Part shown: positions 59,883-64,000 of the stretch, one piece after another
Layout of the letters: each line of letters opens with the position of its first letter
Position numbering within the stretch: position 1 is the first letter of the stretch
DNA from: Streptomyces rubiginosohelvolus
GTDB lineage: Bacteria > Actinomycetota > Actinomycetes > Streptomycetales > Streptomycetaceae
DNA length: 64,000 bases
Assembly (NCBI RefSeq): GCF_014649875.1
Contig: NZ_BMTW01000002.1
Location: 372,001 to 436,000 of the forward strand
Direction of reading: 5' to 3'
Made by a program: the position numbers and the translations under genes
Notes under the pieces: generated by a model
Seen by the model: only the letters and a program-made list of their open reading frames with translations
Told to the model about the DNA's origin: nothing
The model's database searches: none

Positions 59883-60559
59883 TGCGTGTGTCGATTGCCG
59901 GGGCGGGCGCGGTGGGCCGTTCCATCGCCGCCGAGCTGCTGGAGAACGGGCACGAGGTGCTGCTGATCGACAAGGCGCCGACCGCCATCTCGGTGGAGCG
60001 GGTCCCGATGGCCGAGTGGCTGCTCGCGGACGCCTGTGAGATCACGTCGCTGGACGAGGCGGCGCTGCAGCGGTGCAACGTGGTGATCGCCGCGACCGGG
60101 GACGACAAGGTGAACCTGGTCGTCTCGCTGCTCGCCAAGACCGAGTACGGCGTGCCGCGCGTGGTGGCCCGGGTGAACAACCCGAAGAACGAGTGGCTGT
60201 TCAACGAGTCCTGGGGCGTGGACGTCGCCGTGTCGACGCCGCGTCTGATGTCGGCCCTGGTCGAGGAGGCGGTGAGCGTCGGTGATCTGGTCCGGCTGCT
60301 GCGCTTCAGCCACGGCGACGCCAACCTGGTGGAGCTGACCCTGCCGCCGGAGTCGGCGCTGGCCGGCATCCGCGTCGGGGATGTGGCCTGGCCCGCGGAC
60401 ACCTCGCTGGTGACGATCATCCGAGGTACGCGGGTGCTGACGCCCAGCCCCGAGGAGTCCCTGGAGGCCGGGGACGAGCTGCTGTTCGTGGCCGCCCAGG
60501 CGCGCGAGGAGCAGTTGGAGGATCTGCTGTCGGTCCGGCGTAGTCCTGAGGACGACTGA
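59882..60559 (+). CDS. ceoC: TrkA-type RCK protein CeoC
   Basis: 225 residues: RCK-N fold (VSIAGAGAVGRSIAAELLENGHEVLLIDK, with AATGDDKVNLVVSLLAKTEYGVPRVVARVNNPKN) and RCK-C (LAGIRVGDVAWPADTSLVTIIRGTRVLTPSPEESLEAGDELLFVAA). Forms with CeoB a hetero-octameric gating ring. Translation is coupled through the TGATG overlap. A strong terminator follows. Confidence 0.9.
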   Translation: MRVSIAGAGAVGRSIAAELLENGHEVLLIDKAPTAISVERVPMAEWLLADACEITSLDEAALQRCNVVIAATGDDKVNLVVSLLAKTEYGVPRVVARVNNPKNEWLFNESWGVDVAVSTPRLMSALVEEAVSVGDLVRLLRFSHGDANLVELTLPPESALAGIRVGDVAWPADTSLVTIIRGTRVLTPSPEESLEAGDELLFVAAQAREEQLEDLLSVRRSPEDD

Positions 60560-60573
60560 GCCGGCCAGCATAA

Positions 60574-60614
60574 GGAAGGGGCCCGGAACCGCTCAGCGGT
60601 TCCGGGCCCCTTCC
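60574..60614. terminator. Bidirectional terminator after ceoC
   Basis: A perfect 19-bp stem (60574-60592 with 60596-60614) and a 3-nt loop, between the convergent ceoC and DUF3159 genes. Confidence 0.85.
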
Positions 60615-60631
60615 CGTGCAGCGTGCGGAGG

Positions 60632-61423
60632 TCAGGCCTCCGGCTCGCGGACCGCGGCGGCGGCCTGCGCCTTGCGCTCCTTCTCGGCCTGTTCCTCGGC
60701 CTCCATCTCGGCGAAGACGTCGATGGGCGGCGGCGCCTTCGCGAGGAAGATCCAGGTCAGGTAGACCGCGAGCAGGAACGGCGGGATCTTCAGCGCGATG
60801 AGCACCCAGCCGAACTGGGTGGTGTCGGCCCACCAGTAGAGCGGGAAGAGGATCGCGCACTTGGCCAGCAGGATGAAGCCCCAGGCGTAGCTGGCCTTGG
60901 TGTACGCCTTCTTCCGGCCGGGGTTACGGGTCCGCCAGGAGAGGTTCTCCTTGAAGACCGGGCCGAGGATCAGACCGATCAGGGGTACGCCGGCGGCGGC
61001 GGTGGCGATGTAGGCGACCGACAGGCCCAGGGTGTAGAGCATGCCCGGCAGATAGAAGTCCTTGGCGTCGCCCGTCATCTTGGCGAAGAGCACGCCGAAG
61101 GCCACCCCGAAGACGCCGCTGAAGGCGTGCTTGACGGTGTCCCGGCGGATCAGCCGGACGACGACGAGGACCAGGGACACCGCCAGGGCCGCGATGGCCG
61201 AGGCGTTCAGGTTCTTGTTGATGGTGAAGATCGTGACGAAGAGCAGCCCGGGGAGGACTGTCTCCACCATGCCGCGCACCCCGCCGAAGGCCTCGAAGAG
61301 GGCGGCCTCGGTGACGGTCCTCGACTCCGCGTCCTGCTGGGCGGCGTGCCTCCCGCCGGTGTGCCGCGGGTCGGTGCGGTGGGACTTGTCCGTGTCGGAC
61401 GTCGGCTTGTCGAGAGACGTCAC
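60632..61423 (-). CDS. DUF3159 family membrane protein
   Basis: 263 residues. A charged N-terminus of about 40 residues, then FEAFGGVRGMVETVLPGLLFVTIFTINKNL, the typical opening of DUF3159, and six or seven hydrophobic segments, then an acidic tail rich in Glu/Ala. Function unknown; widely conserved in actinobacteria beside the potassium regulation genes. GTG start with AAGGAG 8 nt upstream, in the end of the OB-fold gene (3-nt gap). Confidence 0.85.
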   Translation of the reverse strand: MTSLDKPTSDTDKSHRTDPRHTGGRHAAQQDAESRTVTEAALFEAFGGVRGMVETVLPGLLFVTIFTINKNLNASAIAALAVSLVLVVVRLIRRDTVKHAFSGVFGVAFGVLFAKMTGDAKDFYLPGMLYTLGLSVAYIATAAAGVPLIGLILGPVFKENLSWRTRNPGRKKAYTKASYAWGFILLAKCAILFPLYWWADTTQFGWVLIALKIPPFLLAVYLTWIFLAKAPPPIDVFAEMEAEEQAEKERKAQAAAAVREPEA

Positions 61424-61426
61424 CGG

Positions 61427-61852
61427 CTACTCCTTGCCGAGCGGTCGGAGTTCGTATGTGGGGTTGAACAGCACCCGGCGGCCGTGGCTCATGGCGACCC
61501 GCCCCGAGGCGATGATCCTGCGGCCGGGCTCTATCCCGACGATGGAACGACGGCCGAGCCAGACCACGTCCAGCGGCTCGGTGCCGTCGAAGAGCTCCGC
61601 CTCCAGGGCGGGCACTCCGGCCCGGGGACGGAGGGTGACGGTCCGCAACGTACCAGCCACCTTCACGATCTGCCGGTCGGAGCACTCGGAGATCCGGGTG
61701 CACCCGGTGGCCTGCGCGTCCTCCCGCAGCTCCTGGGACTCCAGGTCCTCCTGGGAACTGGAGAGCCGGTCGAGCATACGGCGGAAGCGCCCGGAAGGCT
61801 TCGCCGCCTTCCCGGCCTTCCCGGCTTTCTCGGATCGGGAAACAGCACTCAT
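61427..61852 (-). CDS. OB-fold nucleic-acid-binding protein
   Basis: 141 residues from the ATG at 61852. N-terminal Lys/Ala-rich stretch, then an OB-fold (QIVKVAGTLRTVTLRPRAGVPALEAELFDGTEPLDVVWLGRRSIVGIEPGRRIIASGRV). Such proteins are conserved in streptomycetes upstream of DUF3159; function not established. Same strand as kdpE, 76 nt after its stop. Confidence 0.8.
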   Translation of the reverse strand: MSAVSRSEKAGKAGKAAKPSGRFRRMLDRLSSSQEDLESQELREDAQATGCTRISECSDRQIVKVAGTLRTVTLRPRAGVPALEAELFDGTEPLDVVWLGRRSIVGIEPGRRIIASGRVAMSHGRRVLFNPTYELRPLGKE

Positions 61853-61928
61853 ACCCGAAGAGTACCGGTCCTGCGGGCGGTACACGCGGGGCCGCGATGA
61901 TCACTCGAAAGGGTGAGCCGGTGCGGGG

Positions 61929-62624
61929 TCAGTCGCGCTCGAACCGGTACCCCATGCCCGGTTCGGTGACGAAGTGGCGGGGGTGCGAGGGGTCCGCCTC
62001 CAGCTTGCGGCGCAGCTGGGCCATGTAGACGCGCAGATAGTTGGTCTCGGTGCCGTAGGAGGGGCCCCAGACCTCCTGGAGGAGCTGTTTCTGGCTGACC
62101 AGGCGGCCGGCGTTGCGGACGAGGACCTCCAGCAGGTGCCACTCGGTGGGGGTGAGGCGTACGTCGCGGCCGGCCCGGTGCACCTTCTTCGCCGCCAGGT
62201 CGACGGTGAAGCCGGCGGTCTCGACGAGGGCGATGTCCTCGGTGCCGCCCTCCTGGCCGACCGGCTCCGCCCGGCGTACGGAGGCGCGCAGCCGGGCCAG
62301 CAGCTCGTCCATGCCGAACGGTTTGGTGACGTAGTCGTCGGCGCCGGCGTCCAGCGCCTCCACCTTCTCGTCGGAGGTCTGGCGCGCGGAGAGGACCAGG
62401 ATCGGGACCCGGGTCCAGCCGCGCAGGCCCCTGATCACCTCGACCCCGTCCATGTCGGGCAGCCCGAGGTCGAGGAGGACGACATCGGGGTGGCGGGCGG
62501 CGGCGAGTTGGAGGGCGGTCGCCCCGTCGGGCGCGGCGTCGACCTCGTACTGGCGGGCCTTCAGGTTGATCACGAGGGCGCGGACGATCTGCGGCTCGTC
62601 GTCGACCACAAGCACCCTGGTCAT
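61929..62624 (-). CDS. kdpE: Response regulator KdpE
   Basis: 231 residues. OmpR-family receiver: acidic pair in VVDDEPQIVRAL, phospho-Asp in VVLLDLGLPDMDG, Thr in LSARQTSDE and Lys in DYVTKPFGMDEL. C-terminal winged helix: LTPTEWHLLEVLVRNAGRLVSQKQLLQEVWGPSYGTETNYLRVYMAQLRRKLE. Controls the high-affinity potassium ATPase. Follows kdpD with a 112-nt gap that has no other gene. Confidence 0.92.
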   Translation of the reverse strand: MTRVLVVDDEPQIVRALVINLKARQYEVDAAPDGATALQLAAARHPDVVLLDLGLPDMDGVEVIRGLRGWTRVPILVLSARQTSDEKVEALDAGADDYVTKPFGMDELLARLRASVRRAEPVGQEGGTEDIALVETAGFTVDLAAKKVHRAGRDVRLTPTEWHLLEVLVRNAGRLVSQKQLLQEVWGPSYGTETNYLRVYMAQLRRKLEADPSHPRHFVTEPGMGYRFERD

Positions 62625-62736
62625 CGCGGACCTGCCTTTCTGCTGTTCGGGCTGTATGGGCTGCACTGGCTGCCCGGGTTGTACGGGGAGGAGCTGGGGA
62701 ACACGTCGGGGCGGGCGGAGTGCGCCCGGGGGTGGG

Positions 62737-64000
62737 TCACGAGGTGACCCGGGCCGGAAGCTCTGGGTCGGCCCGGACGCCGCCCGGTGCCGCGGCCAGC
62801 GTCAGGACCATGGTCAGCCCGCCGCCCGGGGTGTCCTCGGCGTCCAGCGTGCCGCCCATGGCCTCGGCGAAGCCCCGGGAGACGGCGAGGCCGAGCCCCA
62901 CTCCGGCGCCGCGCGGGGCGTCCCCGTACCGCTGGAAGGGCTCGAAGATGCGTTCCTTGGCCTCGTCGGGGACGCCCCGGCCCCGGTCCACCACCCGCAG
63001 CTCGACCCGGCCGCCGAGTGCGCTGGCGGCAACGGCGACGGGCTCCCGGCCCGGGTTGTACTTGACGGCGTTCTCGACGATGTTGGCGACGACCCGCTCC
63101 AGGAGCCCGGGGTCGACGGCGACCATCGGCAGCGTCTCCGGGATGTCGAGGTCGACGCTGCCCTCGGGGACGCCGCCGAGTGCCATGGGGACCACCTCGT
63201 CGAGGTCGATCTCGCGGATCAGGGGCGTCACGGTGCCGGTCTGGAGGCGGGACATGTCCAGCAGGTTGCCGACGAGGTGGTCCAGCCGGTCCGCGCCGTC
63301 CTCGATGCCTTCCAGAAGCTCCGCCTCGTCCTCGTCGGACCAGGCGACGTCGTCGGAGCGCAGTGAGCTGACGGCGGCCTTGATGGCGGCCAGCGGGGTG
63401 CGCAGGTCGTGGCTGACGGCGGCTAGCAGGGCGGTCCTGATCCGGTTGCCCTCGGCGAGTCTGCGGGCCTGCTCGGCCTCCCCGACCAGGCGCTGGCGGT
63501 CCAGAACGACGGCTGCCTGGGCGGCGAACGCGCCGAGCACCCGGCGGTCCTCGGCGGGCAGCACCCGGCCGGAGAGCGCGAGGGCCAGGTTGTCGCCGAC
63601 CGGCATGTCCACGTCGGCGTCGTCGGGGCGGGCGACCGGGGCCGGGCCGACGGATCCGGCGCAGGTCCACGGCTCGACGTCGCTGCTGCGCTCCAGCAGG
63701 GCGACGGACTCCATGGCGAAGGTCTCGCGGACCCGCTCCAGCAGGGCGTCCAGGGCCGTTTCGCCGCGCAGCACGCTGCCGGCCAGGAAGGAGAGGATCT
63801 CCGACTCGGCGCGCAGCCGGGCCGCCTGGTGGGTGCGCCGGGCCGCGAGGTCGACCACGGAGGAGACCGCCACCGCCACCGCGAAGAAGATCACGATGGC
63901 GACGAGGTTCTCCGGGTCCTGGACGGTCAGAGTGTGGGTGGGCGGGGTGAACCAGTAGTTCAGCAGCAGGCAGCCGACGGCCGCCGAGGCCAGCGCGGGT
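62737..64000 (-). CDS. kdpD: Sensor histidine kinase KdpD, C-terminal part
   Basis: The visible 420 residues begin in the transmembrane region (LLLNYWFTPPTHTLTVQDPENLVAIVIFFAVAVAVS, a KdpD hallmark), pass a GAF-like domain, the H-box AAVSHDLRTPLAAIKAAVS, N-box VANIVENAVKYN and G-boxes DRGRGVPDEAKERIFEPF and GLGLAVSRGF. The N-terminal KdpD and Usp domains lie beyond 64000. Senses potassium limitation and phosphorylates KdpE. The kdpFABC genes are expected upstream, outside the window. Confidence 0.92.
   Translation of the reverse strand, partial: PALASAAVGCLLLNYWFTPPTHTLTVQDPENLVAIVIFFAVAVAVSSVVDLAARRTHQAARLRAESEILSFLAGSVLRGETALDALLERVRETFAMESVALLERSSDVEPWTCAGSVGPAPVARPDDADVDMPVGDNLALALSGRVLPAEDRRVLGAFAAQAAVVLDRQRLVGEAEQARRLAEGNRIRTALLAAVSHDLRTPLAAIKAAVSSLRSDDVAWSDEDEAELLEGIEDGADRLDHLVGNLLDMSRLQTGTVTPLIREIDLDEVVPMALGGVPEGSVDLDIPETLPMVAVDPGLLERVVANIVENAVKYNPGREPVAVAASALGGRVELRVVDRGRGVPDEAKERIFEPFQRYGDAPRGAGVGLGLAVSRGFAEAMGGTLDAEDTPGGGLTMVLTLAAAPGGVRADPELPARVTS

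Overview
This is a high-GC actinobacterial chromosome segment. Gene density, Streptomyces-type start regions (GTG and TTG starts behind AGGAGG-like sites), a fused urease gamma/beta gene and gene families such as MocR, DUF3159 and CeoBC/KdpDE all point to Streptomyces or a close relative. No rRNA, tRNA, CRISPR array, transposase or integrase was seen.

Layout. (1) 1-15 kb: accessory, probably biosynthetic. An AsnB-type amidotransferase (cut by the window edge), a PaaK-like adenylate-forming ligase and an MIO-family aromatic amino acid lyase/aminomutase form one minus-strand operon beside an atypical LuxR-type regulator and a SnoaL-like protein. An SGNH hydrolase with a DHA2 efflux pump, an acyltransferase-P450 pair, a methyltransferase, a cyclase-family hydrolase, a MarR regulator, a beta-lactamase-fold hydrolase and a luciferase-like oxidoreductase follow. 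(2) 15-22.7 kb: a secreted metal-handling protein behind a CsoR-type copper operator, an XRE regulator with a membrane protein, an FeS photolyase-like protein, a MocR/LysE divergent pair and a vWA protein. (3) 22.7-31 kb: a secreted M9 collagenase next to a GntR regulator and a five-gene hydroxyproline catabolic operon, apparently a collagen-to-hydroxyproline utilisation locus with shared operator-like sites. (4) 31-41 kb: a TetR/MFS/FAD-monooxygenase cassette abutting a urease alpha gene that has lost its 3' third, then ureAB, two paralogous TetR regulators, a broken Ser/Thr kinase gene, a secreted agmatine deiminase and an NlpC/P60 fragment. Three copies of one palindrome (TGACTGA-N4-TCAGTCA) tie this block together. 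(5) 40.6-45.8 kb: a zinc ABC transporter of the Azt type with two AztD-like lipoproteins and a Zur-like box in the divergent promoter. (6) 45.9-48 kb: an SDR with an XRE regulator. (7) 48.1-55.4 kb: an island bounded by imperfect direct repeats that duplicate the 3' end of the trmA-family methyltransferase gene. It carries two convergent, paralogous PD-(D/E)XK nuclease-helicase genes, each behind the same unusual leader (conserved block, small MPPPAR leader frame, hairpin that sequesters the Shine-Dalgarno), a 42-residue membrane protein between them, a helicase fragment and a frameshifted winged-helix gene. (8) 55.4-64 kb: core genome with RNA methyltransferase, KimA-like potassium importer, CeoB/CeoC RCK proteins, DUF3159 and OB-fold proteins, and KdpE/KdpD, that is, a potassium homeostasis neighbourhood.

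The most promising unexplained system is the nuclease-helicase pair with its duplicated regulatory leader at 48.4-53.1 kb. All functional statements rest on reading motifs and gene order by eye; no database search was run.
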